64,000 nt of DNA from Pontibacter indicus (GCF_900156345.1 NZ_FTPP01000002.1:496001-560000), one strand, 5' to 3'; positions 52,742-62,358 are shown, counted from the first letter of the stretch. Notes: generated by a model from the letters alone, not told the origin. Program-made: numbers and translations.

Positions 52742-53470
52742 ATGTCGCTAAAAAACCACCTCCAAATGCTGTTTTTATTCCTGTTGCTGTCCGGCTGCGC
52801 TCAAAGCCCCGGCGACAAAGCCCAAGGTATAGCCCAGAAGGTGTTGGAAAACATGGGCGGGGAGAAAGGCTGGAACGACACGCGCTACCTGGCCTGGACC
52901 TTCAACAACCAATACCAGGTGTGGGACAAACACCAGAACCGTTTCCGTTGGGAGCAGGACAGCCTTGTGGCCATTATCAACACCGACACCAAGGACGGCA
53001 AAGTATACGTGGAAGGCCAGGAGCTGCAGGACCCGGATGAGAAGCAGAAGCTGCTGGAGCGCGCCTATGCCCTCTGGATCAACAACTCCTATTGGCTCGT
53101 GATGCCCTTTAAGCTGCAGGACGAGGGCGTAACGCTCCGGTATGTGGGCGAGGAGCAAACCTTGGAAGGCGCCCCTGCCGATGTGCTGGAGATGACCTTT
53201 GCGCAGGTGGGCCTCACGCCGCAGAACAAGTACAGACTATGGGTGGATAAGGAGCAGGGGCTGGTGACGCAGTGGGCCTTTTTCCGAAGCGCCGAGGATG
53301 CCGAGCCTTCCTTTACCCGGCGCTGGAGTGATTACGAAGACTACGGCAGTATAAAACTGGCCTCTGACCGCAGCAACGCCCAGGGTGAATTCAAGCTGAC
53401 CAACATAGCCGCACCAGCCGAGGTACCGGACGACGTGTTCAACAGTCCCACGCCAATCGAGAGACTTTAG
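52742..53470 (+). CDS. Lipoprotein of unknown function (possibly DUF6503-like)
   Basis: The 242-residue lipoprotein has a signal peptide and lipobox (LFLFLLLSGC). The mature part has AQKVLENMGGEKGWNDTRYLAWTF and NQYQVWDKHQNRFRWE, and ends with an acidic PDDVFNSPTP. The plan resembles the LolA/LolB-like half-barrel lipoproteins of Bacteroidota and may correspond to DUF6503; I am not certain. It could bind lipid or another hydrophobic ligand (inference). The frame is open 20 codons further upstream, but ATG 52742 sits at the signal peptide. It separates the DUF4403 remnant from the intact DUF4403 gene. Confidence 0.8.
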   Translation: MSLKNHLQMLFLFLLLSGCAQSPGDKAQGIAQKVLENMGGEKGWNDTRYLAWTFNNQYQVWDKHQNRFRWEQDSLVAIINTDTKDGKVYVEGQELQDPDEKQKLLERAYALWINNSYWLVMPFKLQDEGVTLRYVGEEQTLEGAPADVLEMTFAQVGLTPQNKYRLWVDKEQGLVTQWAFFRSAEDAEPSFTRRWSDYEDYGSIKLASDRSNAQGEFKLTNIAAPAEVPDDVFNSPTPIERL

Positions 53471-53525
53471 CTTTTAAGGTACAAGACGCAAGATCATTTC
53501 TGCCAGACCGGTATAGAAGAAACGT

Positions 53526-53562
53526 GAAGGGCTGCCATACCTGGCAGCCCTTCCCATTTTTA
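53526..53562. terminator. Terminator with ATACC loop
   Basis: A perfect 12-bp stem (53526-53537 with 53542-53553) has a TACC loop, so CCATACCTGG lies at the tip. It sits between the convergent lipoprotein and DUF4403 genes. Confidence 0.85.
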
Positions 53563-53588
53563 AAAAGTATTATATTCCGCGTCTGGAA

Positions 53589-55043
53589 CTACAACTTGTC
53601 TATAGTGGCGGTGAGGTTGCCACGGGCATTTACCACAGCCTGTATACCTGCCGGGCTCAGGTAAATGTTCTCGAGGGCCAGCTCGCTCACAGCGCCGCGC
53701 AACAGCACAGACTCGTGCAGGCGCCCTGACTGGTTCAGGGTCTGCTGCAGCAGGTTGCGCACATCGGTCAGCTGGCTTTGCACCGGTATGTTCACCTGGC
53801 TTTGGATCATGTCCTTGAACTTGTTTTTGGCGAGCCAGCTGGCCGTGTTTAGGAGCATGTCTTTGGTGTGGAGGTCGTAGTCCACGTCGCGCAGTTTGAT
53901 GGAGGCGGTTTGGGCATCGTAGTAAGGCGTGCCGCGCAGGTATACCTTGCCAACGAGCTTTTTGGTGAAAAGTCCGGCCTTTGTTTTGCCGTCTACATCC
54001 AGCATCAGCACCAGTTGTTCGCCGCTCGGGGTGATGGCCGCATCCTTCACCGTAAGCTGGCTTTTGCCGTCATCGAAGGTATAGGTCTGGTTGGCCACTT
54101 GCTGCTGCATCAGGCTGCTGGCCTGGGTATAGGGCACGGTGGCCGTGAGGCCGATCTGGATGTCGTCGCTCAACCGGCTGTCGATGATGAGGCGGGGCAG
54201 GGTTCTGTTTACCTGCGTCTGCGGCTTGCCATCGGTATTGACGTGTATGAAGGAGCTGATGCCGAGCCGTGTATGCAGACTGCCGTTGTGAGCATAGAGT
54301 GGGGCCATTCGCACCTCCTGCGGCTTCACGGTGAGCCAGGCGTTGAGGTTGTCGTCCAGCTTCACGGGTTGCTGCAGCTGCACCCAGGTGTCGGCCACGT
54401 ACTGGCGCAGGTTCAGGCGATTCTGTATTTCCTTGTCGAGCTGGCGGGCGATAGTGTTCATCTGCTGCTTCATGGCAGGCTCAATAAAGCGCGCCAGGCC
54501 AATCTTGATCGGCCCGAGCGTAATGTAGGGCTTGGTGTTGCCCCACTCGAAGTTTCCGCTCGTGATGGTGTTGACTTTGTAGTCGTCGGTCAGGCCAAAG
54601 CGGCTCTCGGTGCGCACGACCATGTCAAAAGAGGTGGCTTCAGTTTTGCTGAACGAAGGGCAGGCCTTGCAGGGCTCCCAGTTCCAGCGCCCTTTGGCAT
54701 ATACCTGCAGCGGCACACTAAAGTAGAATTTGTCCTGCTCGGCCCGGATGGTCAGGCGGCCCTTTTTGAGCACCGTCACCATCAGGTTGTCGTCGTTCAG
54801 GTTATCGTCCTTGTAAAGAGCGCCCTGCAGTTCCTGGTTTAGCTTCTCTTCAATGGCCGCCAAAGGTATAGACACAGGTATGCTGATAGAAGACAGCTTG
54901 GGCTGATAGGCAGGCACATTGGCCACCGTCACCGGCGGGGCTGCCGTGTCCAGACGAGCGGTGCTGGAACAGGCCTGAAAGGCGAGCAGGCTGCTCAGCA
55001 CAAACAAAATAAAAACAAGCTGCAGGGTAGTGAGTCGGAACAC
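53589..55043 (-). CDS. DUF4403 family lipoprotein
   Basis: The 484-residue protein has a lipobox (SSLLAFQAC) and the DUF4403 body: ISIPVSIPLAAIEEKLNQEL, WNWEPCKACPSFSKTEATSF and a series of long beta strands (TKPYITLGPIKIGLARFIEP, DYDLHTKDMLLNTASWLAKN). Such proteins resemble BPI/TULIP-like lipid carriers by strand pattern, but this is only inference. It is lipid-anchored and probably faces the periplasm or surface. A decayed copy of its 3' end is at 52505-52566, evidence of an old duplication. It ends in AGIQAVVNARGNLTATIDKL. Confidence 0.88.
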   Translation of the reverse strand: MFRLTTLQLVFILFVLSSLLAFQACSSTARLDTAAPPVTVANVPAYQPKLSSISIPVSIPLAAIEEKLNQELQGALYKDDNLNDDNLMVTVLKKGRLTIRAEQDKFYFSVPLQVYAKGRWNWEPCKACPSFSKTEATSFDMVVRTESRFGLTDDYKVNTITSGNFEWGNTKPYITLGPIKIGLARFIEPAMKQQMNTIARQLDKEIQNRLNLRQYVADTWVQLQQPVKLDDNLNAWLTVKPQEVRMAPLYAHNGSLHTRLGISSFIHVNTDGKPQTQVNRTLPRLIIDSRLSDDIQIGLTATVPYTQASSLMQQQVANQTYTFDDGKSQLTVKDAAITPSGEQLVLMLDVDGKTKAGLFTKKLVGKVYLRGTPYYDAQTASIKLRDVDYDLHTKDMLLNTASWLAKNKFKDMIQSQVNIPVQSQLTDVRNLLQQTLNQSGRLHESVLLRGAVSELALENIYLSPAGIQAVVNARGNLTATIDKL

Positions 55044-55118
55044 GCGGTATAGGCTTCTAAATAAGGACGCAATTTACGGCTTTTGCGCTTTCGCTATACC
55101 TGGCACAGGTATAGCGAG

Positions 55119-55457
55119 TCAGGATTCCTGGGCTGCAGGCTGCAAGAGCCGGGCCAGCATAGCGCGAATGCCTTCTTCGGTGTCAACAATGCCGCACTCC
55201 TGAATTGTTCCTTTCAGGTAGGAAGCAAAAAAGGGCGTACCGGTTAGCCTGACCTCCTGGCTGGATACAGGGTTCTCGCTGGCGTTCATGCGCACGAAGG
55301 AGATCGTGTCGTACTGTGGTTCGGTGGAAAGTTTCCGGAAAGAGGGGGACAGTTGTTTGCAAACCGGGCAAGCCGGGTCGGTGAACTTGACGATCACCCT
55401 TTCCTTTTCAAATATCAGCTGGCGCAGCTTGTTGTCGTTTATATCAGATACAGTCAT
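55119..55457 (-). CDS. Thioredoxin-family protein
   Basis: The 112-residue protein is a minimal thioredoxin fold with active site CPVC in KFTDPACPVCKQLSPSFRKL and a cis-Pro region TGTPFFASYLKGTIQ. The CPVC dipeptide differs from the CGPC of housekeeping thioredoxin and is more like glutaredoxin/DsbA-type sites; its redox partner is unknown. There is no signal peptide, so it is cytosolic. ATG 55457 is chosen over ATG 55481 because relatives start at MTVSDIND. Confidence 0.87.
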   Translation of the reverse strand: MTVSDINDNKLRQLIFEKERVIVKFTDPACPVCKQLSPSFRKLSTEPQYDTISFVRMNASENPVSSQEVRLTGTPFFASYLKGTIQECGIVDTEEGIRAMLARLLQPAAQES

Positions 55458-55774
55458 ATTTTGTGTTTTGAGGCCGGGCAATTACGGCGGTACTTCTGTA
55501 ATCTGTAGACGTTTTGTGCAAAATATAGGTTAACTGCTGAATAAGAAAACAGCCGCCAGCAAGATGCCAGCGGCTGATTGTACAAGTGTAGCTATTCTTT
55601 AATCTTTATTAAAATACAAATCCAAGACCTCCAGTTGGCAAGCGACAGGCGCTCGAAAGTAGGAACTAGGGGTGCCTCATTTCTTTTAATGTTCAAAATG
55701 ATATATAGTCTAAAGCAAATGTTGTGCCTGTTTATTTCAGGAGCGTCTACTTATGGTAAAATTTTTACAGGGCA

Positions 55775-55808
55775 TAAAAAAGCGGATGATGCTTTCGCAC
55801 CACCCGCT
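55775..55808 (-). terminator. Terminator of the threonine dehydrogenase gene
   Basis: Twelve-base arms with a GAAA tetraloop pair completely on the minus strand using two G-U wobbles, and are followed by T6. On the plus strand the two positions would be A-C mismatches, so the minus strand is the real direction. Confidence 0.85.
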
Positions 55809-55872
55809 TTCGGTTTACGCTTTGCAGGCCTCAGGTATAGCCCAGCGCTTTAACGCCGCTATTACTTAAAAG

Positions 55873-55900
55873 TCCTTTGTCTAATCGTCTTTTGTCAGAA
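55873..55900. repeat. Short spacer repeat TCCTTTGTC...GTCAGAA (copy B)
   Basis: Pairs with 44068-44095 at 23 of 28 positions. It abuts the stop of the threonine dehydrogenase gene. Confidence 0.55.
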
Positions 55901-56878
55901 CTACGCCAGCGTCTGCTCTTCCTTCATTTTTTTCAGGTTCAGGAGCATGTCCTCGGTCATGGCATCTAAATCGTAGCTCGGTTTCCAGCCCCAGTCCTGC
56001 TGGGCGGTGCTGTCGTCGATGCTCTGCGGCCACGAATCGGCGATGTGCTGACGGTAGTCGGGCTTGTAAGTGATCTTAAAGTCAGGTATAAACTTCTGGA
56101 TAGACTCGGTGATCTCCTTCGGCGAGAAGCTCATAGCGTTCAGGTTGTACGAGTCACGGATCTTCACTTGCTCAGCCGGGGCATGCATCAGGTCCAGCGT
56201 CGCTTTCAGGGCATCGGGCATGTACATCATCGGCAGGTAGGTGTTCTCGCTCAGGAAGCACTCGTAGGTTTCACCCTCCAACGCCTTGTGGTAGATGTCC
56301 ACGGCGTAGTCGGTGGTGCCGCCGCCAGGCAGGGCTTTGTAACCGATCAGGCCAGGGTAGCGGAGGCTGCGCACATCCAGGCCATACTTCTGGAAGTAGT
56401 ATTCACACCAGCGCTCACCGGCCTGCTTGCTCACGCCATAGACCGTGTTCGGGTCCATGACGGTGTACTGCGGCGTGTTCTGGCGCGGGGTGTTCGGGCC
56501 GAAAACTGCAATGGAGCTAGGCCAGTATACCTTCTGCACCTTGTGCTCCAGCGACAGGTCCAGCACGTTGAAGAGGCCCTCCATGTTCAGCTTCCAGGCG
56601 AACTTCGGGTTGCGCTCCCCGGTGGCCGACAGCACAGCCGCCAGGTGGTAAATCTGCTTGAATTTATATTTGGAGGCCAGTTCGGCCAGTACGTTTGTGT
56701 CCAGCGCATCCACTTTCTCAAAGGGGCCTGAATCGCGGAGGTCAGCCTGTTTCGGGGCCGCGATGTCGGCTGCCACCACATTCGATCCGCCGTACATGTT
56801 GCGCAGCTCCAGGGTGAGTTCAGAGCCAAGTTGTCCGCAGGCACCAATCACCAATACCGTGTCACTTGTGTTTGCCAT
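55901..56878 (-). CDS. L-threonine 3-dehydrogenase (SDR type)
   Basis: The enzyme oxidises L-threonine to 2-amino-3-oxobutyrate with NAD. The 325-residue extended SDR protein has VLVIGACGQLGSELTLEL (dinucleotide loop), IYHLAAVLSATGERNPKFAW, the catalytic Ser in YWPSSIAVFGPNTP, Tyr-Lys in TVYGVSKQAGERW and LRYPGLIGYKALPGGGTTDYAVDIYH, a hallmark of short-chain TDH. Its product is the substrate of Kbl, encoded 1.8 kb away (58699-59895) on the opposite strand. Threonine to glycine plus acetyl-CoA is thus complete in the window. It has its own terminator. Confidence 0.93.
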   Translation of the reverse strand: MANTSDTVLVIGACGQLGSELTLELRNMYGGSNVVAADIAAPKQADLRDSGPFEKVDALDTNVLAELASKYKFKQIYHLAAVLSATGERNPKFAWKLNMEGLFNVLDLSLEHKVQKVYWPSSIAVFGPNTPRQNTPQYTVMDPNTVYGVSKQAGERWCEYYFQKYGLDVRSLRYPGLIGYKALPGGGTTDYAVDIYHKALEGETYECFLSENTYLPMMYMPDALKATLDLMHAPAEQVKIRDSYNLNAMSFSPKEITESIQKFIPDFKITYKPDYRQHIADSWPQSIDDSTAQQDWGWKPSYDLDAMTEDMLLNLKKMKEEQTLA

Positions 56879-57263
56879 AGTCTTTAAATTATTTGCACAA
56901 AGTAACCGATTTCAGGTCAATCCTGAAAGTATAAGCGCAAGAATCCCAGCGGTTCTGAAATAGAAAACGCCTGCCAGGGGCAAGCGCTTCAAGCTCACTA
57001 AACTAATCTTAACCTAATATTTTTTCTCCACGAACCAAAGGTATAGTGGCGAATCGGGTCCTGAAATAGCTTGGGGCAGATTTAACGATTAAGTAACGCA
57101 ATGGTAAAATAGAAATAATACCATCCTGTTTCAGGAGTCCTATTTTCTTATATTTGTTGAGTAAAAGACCTCTGCAGGCAACACAGCAGGCAATGGGGCA
57201 AAATAAAACACGATTCAACCCTGTTTCCGTACCTTTGCAGGTATAGCACACGGGCAGCGCACC
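56879..57263. other. Divergent promoter region (385 bases)
   Basis: This gap lies between threonine dehydrogenase (minus) and the repeat-protein gene (plus). TACCTTTG at 57230-57237, immediately before a GGTATAG word, is a likely -7 box for the plus-strand gene. No gene or RNA was recognised. Confidence 0.55.
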
Positions 57264-58637
57264 ATGACGTTTGAAGAGTACCTCATAAAGAAGCGGATAA
57301 ACAGGGAAGCCTTTGCGGCCGAAGACCTCAGCCGGTACCAGGCCTGGGAGAGCATGTACGCACAGATGCATCCCAACAGCTTTTACGTGGCCGTGAAAAT
57401 GGTGCTCAACAACGTGCGGCTGCGCTACCACCTGCGCGAAGAGGACGTGCCGAAACCGGCCACCACAGCCGCGCCACGCCCGGCAGCCCGTCGGGCCGCG
57501 CCGCCAGCCGCTATACCTGTATCCGACGGAGCGATCGCCATACCTGCGCCTCCGTCAGACACTGCCGCGGATGCTTCAGCTATACCTGCCAGTGCGGATG
57601 TTCCACAGGAAACAACTGAGGGAAAGTCTGTTATACCTGCCGCAGCGCCTAAGCCAAGACCTGTGGTGCGTCGTCCGGCTGCCTTGAAACCACCAGTGGA
57701 GGGTGAGGAAAGCTCAACGGCAGACAAACCACAGGGAGAAGCCGCTAAACCTGCTGCGCCACGTGCCCGGCCGGTGATCAAACGCCCGGCCGCCCTGGCA
57801 AAGCCAGAGGAACAACCAATCAGCGAGGAGCAGGAAAGACAAGCTATACCTGAGCAGACCGCTTCCGCCGAATCATCAACGGAAGGAGCCAAACCGGCTC
57901 GTCCGCGACCGGTAATCAAGCGGCCTGCCGCCCTGCAAAAGCCGGTGCAAGGAGAGGAGCAGCCTGCTTCAGAAAAACCTATCGAAGGTATAGCGCCCAC
58001 CAGCGAAACTGCTGCAGAAGCACCCAGGCCAACGCGCCCCAGACCGGTTATCAAAAGGCCTACTGCCTTGCAGAAACCTACTGATGAGGAATCAACTGCT
58101 TCGGGTGCAGCGGAAAAGGATGCTACCATTGCGGCAACAAGTATAGACACCCCGCCGGTGCAGCCTGCCGACGAAGCCTCTCCGAAGCCGCCGCGGCCGC
58201 GCCCTGTCATCAAGCGTCCGACTGCTCTATCCAGACCGGCCGCGACAGAAGTAAAACCTGAAGAAGGCAGACCCGCGGGGGATAAGGCCACTATACCTGC
58301 AGCCGCTGCAAACGTACCAGTAGAAGAACCATCGTCAGCAGAAGCGCCTGCGGTAGAACCACCTGCTGCAACAGAAACAACAGTACCGGCCAAACTACCA
58401 AGGCCACGACCGATCATCAAGCGACCGGCAGCACCTGCGTCGGAGGTAGCACCAAGCAAGGCGGAGCAGCCGGAAAACCCGTCGGCAACAGAGAAGCCGG
58501 AAGCAACAACTGAAGCGTCGTCTATACCTGAGGAGAAGTCGGGAGCAGCGGCTATACCTGAAGATGAGGTGCCTAAACCGAAACCACCGCGACCGAGGCC
58601 GATCATCCGTCGTCCGCCACCCAAAATAGAAGAATAA
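57264..58637 (+). CDS. Proline/arginine repeat protein with small conserved N-terminal domain
   Basis: The 457-residue protein has an ordered N-terminus of about 55 residues ([20 protein letters not shown], then [20 protein letters not shown]). The remainder is low-complexity: seven copies of a PRP[VI][IV][KR]RP[AT]AL-like unit (near 57661, 57771, 57901, 58041, 58201, 58401, 58591) separated by 30-60 residues rich in Ala, Pro, Glu, Ser and Thr. The tail is probably disordered and could bind RNA, membrane or a protein partner. The linkers carry eight copies of the dispersed word, read mostly as A-I-P. No signal peptide. It precedes kbl by 61 bases, likely cotranscribed. I do not recognise the family. 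Confidence 0.75.
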   Translation: MTFEEYLIKKRINREAFAAEDLSRYQAWESMYAQMHPNSFYVAVKMVLNNVRLRYHLREEDVPKPATTAAPRPAARRAAPPAAIPVSDGAIAIPAPPSDTAADASAIPASADVPQETTEGKSVIPAAAPKPRPVVRRPAALKPPVEGEESSTADKPQGEAAKPAAPRARPVIKRPAALAKPEEQPISEEQERQAIPEQTASAESSTEGAKPARPRPVIKRPAALQKPVQGEEQPASEKPIEGIAPTSETAAEAPRPTRPRPVIKRPTALQKPTDEESTASGAAEKDATIAATSIDTPPVQPADEASPKPPRPRPVIKRPTALSRPAATEVKPEEGRPAGDKATIPAAAANVPVEEPSSAEAPAVEPPAATETTVPAKLPRPRPIIKRPAAPASEVAPSKAEQPENPSATEKPEATTEASSIPEEKSGAAAIPEDEVPKPKPPRPRPIIRRPPPKIEE

Positions 58638-58698
58638 GCACAGGTGCCTTACCTACCGGATCAACATAAAAACAAGTAACAGCTTAACGAAGATAAAC

Positions 58699-59895
<1,197 letters not shown>

Positions 59896-59917
59896 ATCAG
59901 CTTAAACTAAGGTATAG

Positions 59918-59955
59918 AAACAGCCGCTCCCCAACAGGAGCGGCTGTTTTTTTTA
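59918..59955 (+). terminator. Terminator of kbl
   Basis: A perfect 12-bp stem (59919-59930 with 59937-59948) is followed by a T-run of eight. Confidence 0.9.
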
Positions 59956-60079
59956 TAAAGTACAATATAAATACTTGTTTTATATATGATTTGTGCTATC
60001 TTGAAGAATTAAGCAGCTGTGTAGCAGCCCAGTTTGCGCATCTGCACAGCCTGAAATCTAAATAAACCGAACCTGAGCT

Positions 60080-60277
60080 ATGGAGGAATACAGCCTTAAA
60101 ATGATTGCAGCATTCGTCTGGTTTTTTGTAAGCCTAACCTTAATGATTTGGGGATTCTATGCTGTAAGCCAAACCACGGTGAGCAAAAATGAGAAGCTAC
60201 TCTGGAAGATTATGTTCTTCATCACGCCGCCGCTAACCTTCCTGCTTTTTAAAATAAAGAAAGTAGAACACAGGTAG
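60080..60277 (+). CDS. Small membrane protein with two helices, 65 aa
   Basis: The 65-residue protein has two hydrophobic segments (MIAAFVWFFVSLTLMIWGFY and MFFITPPLTFLLFKI) separated by a short polar loop with NEKLLWK, and a basic end. The second half recalls the PLDc_N (phospholipase D N-terminal) domain found alone in Bacteroidota, as does the protein at 60707, but the match is looser. Membrane location is predicted. It opens a run of three small membrane protein genes on one strand, with spacers of 20-120 bases. Confidence 0.75.
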   Translation: MEEYSLKMIAAFVWFFVSLTLMIWGFYAVSQTTVSKNEKLLWKIMFFITPPLTFLLFKIKKVEHR

Positions 60278-60394
60278 TGCAGAGTCGATGCTATACCCGG
60301 CTTATGTGCCTGCTAGGCTCAATTAGCTAAGTCTAGGCAGGCAGCAGGATTTTCTGTATCTTGTGCTATCCGTTTTCATTTACCCGCTATACCT

Positions 60395-60685
60395 ATGAAC
60401 AACGTCAAGATAAAGGCTGGACAACTCTTGCTCGGCACCGTGCTGGCCTGGCTGGTGATCTCGTTTCTGGCCTATGCCACGGCTGATATGCGGGGAGAGG
60501 TGAACCTGACGGGCACGCTGCTGCAGATCACATTTTACTTTTCCATCCTGCTTTCCGCAGAAGCATACCTGAGCATGATGCTCAATCCGCAGTGGGTACG
60601 GGTGAACCTGGGTATGGTGCTGCTGCTCTGCGCCCCGGCCCTGGCCTACCTGGCCTGGTTTGTCAGTCAGATTTTGTTTGGATAA
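60395..60685 (+). CDS. Small membrane protein with three helices, 96 aa
   Basis: The 96-residue hydrophobic protein has three predicted helices (LLLGTVLAWLVISFLAYATA, LLQITFYFSILLSAEAYLSM and LGMVLLLCAPALAYLAWFV). No charged catalytic residues or known motif were found. It is 22 bases upstream of the PLDc_N gene and likely cotranscribed. A TATACCT copy lies a few bases before the ATG. Function unknown. Confidence 0.75.
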   Translation: MNNVKIKAGQLLLGTVLAWLVISFLAYATADMRGEVNLTGTLLQITFYFSILLSAEAYLSMMLNPQWVRVNLGMVLLLCAPALAYLAWFVSQILFG

Positions 60686-60706
60686 CATCATATTTTCCAT
60701 CTCTTT

Positions 60707-60925
60707 ATGCTATTCTGTTATCTTCAGACAGACCCCTTCTTCGGCACCATTGTGTTTCTGGTGGTGGCCTATTACCTCCTGGTCGTGCTCTCGCTGCTGC
60801 ACCTCATCTTTAAGACCAATTATAACCTGACCGAGCGCCTGCTTTGGATGGTGGTGCTGTGGGTGGTACCTGTTTTTGGGCTGCTGGCTTACTGGGTTTT
60901 CTGGAAAAGAAGAACCTCTCTATAA
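60707..60925 (+). CDS. PLDc_N domain membrane protein, 72 aa
   Basis: The 72-residue protein has two helices (TIVFLVVAYYLLVVLSLLHLI and LLWMVVLWVVPVFGLLAYWVFW) around NLTER, matching the stand-alone phospholipase D N-terminal (PLDc_N) membrane domain; the second helix carries the P-V-F-G-L-L-A-Y-W pattern. It lacks the HKD catalytic domain. Such proteins are common in Bacteroidota and have no assigned role. It ends 15 bases before the TlpA-like gene. Confidence 0.85.
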   Translation: MLFCYLQTDPFFGTIVFLVVAYYLLVVLSLLHLIFKTNYNLTERLLWMVVLWVVPVFGLLAYWVFWKRRTSL

Positions 60926-60939
60926 CGAACCGAAAATTG

Positions 60940-61659
60940 ATGAAAACAATACTGAGTACAGCCGCTCTGCTACTGCTGACCCTGACGGGGTATGGGCAAG
61001 CGAAAACAACAGACAGGAGAATGCTGACGGACACAGAGCCTGCAATCAGGCAGTATAGAGTGGAGGAGCAGAAAGCCTGGGAGGCAAAAAACGAGTCGCT
61101 TGCCTTAGCTTACCGCGACTCGGTGCAGCATAGCATCATCGGCTCTTACATTGAAGATCATACCTTCAGAACACTGGATGGGAAGGAGGTAAAACTCAGT
61201 AATCTCAACAAGCCTTTGCTGCTCATTACCTCCGCCACATGGTGTGCCCCTTGTGTAAGCGAGATACCCGCACTGAACAAAGTGGCTAAAGAGTATGCAG
61301 ACAAAGTAGCTTTCATCGTGCTCTTTCATGACACCAAAGATGAGAAGCTTATGAAACTGGCAAAGAAGTTCAGCAGCCCGGTGATGCTCGTGCCGTCCGT
61401 GAAAAAAGAAGAGGATGAGCTTACTGTGGCTATTTCAGGCTTCAGGCACATTTTGGGGTACCCTACAAATTACTTGATAGACCCAGAAAGAAGGATCATT
61501 GGCTTTTCGCAGGGTGCAGCCGTGGCGATGACCTATATAAACGAAAAAGGGGAAGGGGTAACGACTACGCAGGAGCAGGCAAACGAACTGAACTATGCTA
61601 AATTAAAAGAGCAGGCGGAGCAACTGCTAAATCATACTACCTCTATGTCCGCAAAATAA
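60940..61659 (+). CDS. TlpA-family secreted thioredoxin-like protein
   Basis: The 239-residue protein has a signal peptide (LSTAALLLLTLTGYGQ) and a TlpA/ResA-like thioredoxin domain with LLLITSATWCAPCVSEIPALN (CAPC active site), VAFIVLFHDTKDEKLMKLAK and YPTNYLIDPERRIIGFS (cis-Pro region and ending). It should be a periplasmic thiol-disulphide reductase. The frame is open 32 codons upstream, overlapping the previous gene, but ATG 60940 sits at the signal peptide. It may share a transcript with the PLDc_N gene. Confidence 0.9.
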   Translation: MKTILSTAALLLLTLTGYGQAKTTDRRMLTDTEPAIRQYRVEEQKAWEAKNESLALAYRDSVQHSIIGSYIEDHTFRTLDGKEVKLSNLNKPLLLITSATWCAPCVSEIPALNKVAKEYADKVAFIVLFHDTKDEKLMKLAKKFSSPVMLVPSVKKEEDELTVAISGFRHILGYPTNYLIDPERRIIGFSQGAAVAMTYINEKGEGVTTTQEQANELNYAKLKEQAEQLLNHTTSMSAK

Positions 61660-61663
61660 AAAA

Positions 61664-61690
61664 GCCTCCGCTTAGCGGAGGCCCTTTCCA
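61664..61690. terminator. Terminator after the TlpA-like gene
   Basis: GCCTCCGC / GCGGAGGC (8 bp) has a 3-base loop and A-run/T-rich flanks, between convergent genes. Confidence 0.75.
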
Positions 61691-61727
61691 TAGTTTAGTT
61701 CTAAGTATTGTCTTTAATGCGCTATGG

Positions 61728-62069
61728 CTATTCTTCTTTAGCGGCATTCTGGCCTTGCTCGTCCAGTGTGATGGTGCCAGTCTGGCCTTCTTTGTTGGTC
61801 AGGCTGATTTCGTACACCACTTTTGCGTTGGCGTCACCTTCAGCTGGCTTCACTTTGTAGATATCGCCTACTGTCCACTCTTTGTAAGCTTCGTGGTCCA
61901 GCACAGCCTTCACTGGGGCTGGAAGCTGATCTTTGGTAACTTTTTCTTTATTATCGTTTTGTGTTTGTGTCTGGGCTTGCTCAGCAGCCTGTGTGGCTTG
62001 TGCGTTCGCATCGATTGATGTAAATCCTAAAAGGGCGATGACGGCTGCTAAAAAAGTTGCTTTTTTCAT
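61728..62069 (-). CDS. Secreted PepSY-like protein, 113 aa
   Basis: The protein has a signal peptide (FLAAVIALLGFTSIDANA), a Gln/Ala/Thr-rich linker, and a PepSY-like small domain (KVTKDQLPAPVKAVLDHEAYKEW, then VVYEISLTNKEGQTGTITL). Such domains act as inhibitors or binding modules in the periplasm; a role here is inference. It ends in a short acidic Ala-rich tail. It is divergent from the cdaA-folP operon across a 289-base gap. Confidence 0.82.
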   Translation of the reverse strand: MKKATFLAAVIALLGFTSIDANAQATQAAEQAQTQTQNDNKEKVTKDQLPAPVKAVLDHEAYKEWTVGDIYKVKPAEGDANAKVVYEISLTNKEGQTGTITLDEQGQNAAKEE

Positions 62070-62310
62070 GTTATGCTTATTTAAGTTCGATTAACATTTG
62101 ATTTGCAAAGCCCTATTGGCAGAATCGTGCCATAACTTACAAAATGGGTTAAGTAACTGTTAATAAGCTGTTTGTGAATTTTAAGGGTTTTGCCCGAACT
62201 GTGGAAGTGCGTCGGAAGCTGGGGAATGATTTCTACACTTTGTGGTGCGAGGCCCCAATCAATGTATTTGGCGCAAGGTATAGCAGCCAGTTATAGGAAG
62301 CGGTAAATAG

Positions 62311-62340
62311 AAAAGCTAACCCCGGGAGGCGGGCTTTGCT
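62311..62340 (-). terminator. Weak hairpin terminator of the folP-cdaA operon
   Basis: Partly paired AAAGCCCG / GGTTAGCTTTT arms around a GC-rich core end in a T-run on the minus strand, 18 bases beyond the cdaA stop. The pairing is imperfect. Confidence 0.4.
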
Positions 62341-62358
62341 TTCATTGCTGGCTATACC

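Larger units (their letters stand above)
55458..55900. other. Gene-free spacer (443 bases) with two minus-strand hairpins
   Basis: No gene is called. The spacer holds the terminator at 55775-55808, a second hairpin (CAGCCGC / GCGGCTG, 55550-55576) with a T-run on the minus strand, and a 28-base repeat copy at 55873. A 91-codon plus-strand frame (55578-55853) is low-complexity and runs through the terminator. Confidence 0.6.

Noticed and set aside
55578..55853. 91-codon plus-strand frame
   Set aside because: Runs straight through a strong minus-strand terminator and lacks protein features.
57425..58624. 399-codon minus-strand frame opposite the Pro/Arg repeat gene
   Set aside because: It is a Gly/Ser/Ala-rich mirror caused by low-complexity composition of the real gene; no family features, and the plus frame has a coherent N-terminal domain.
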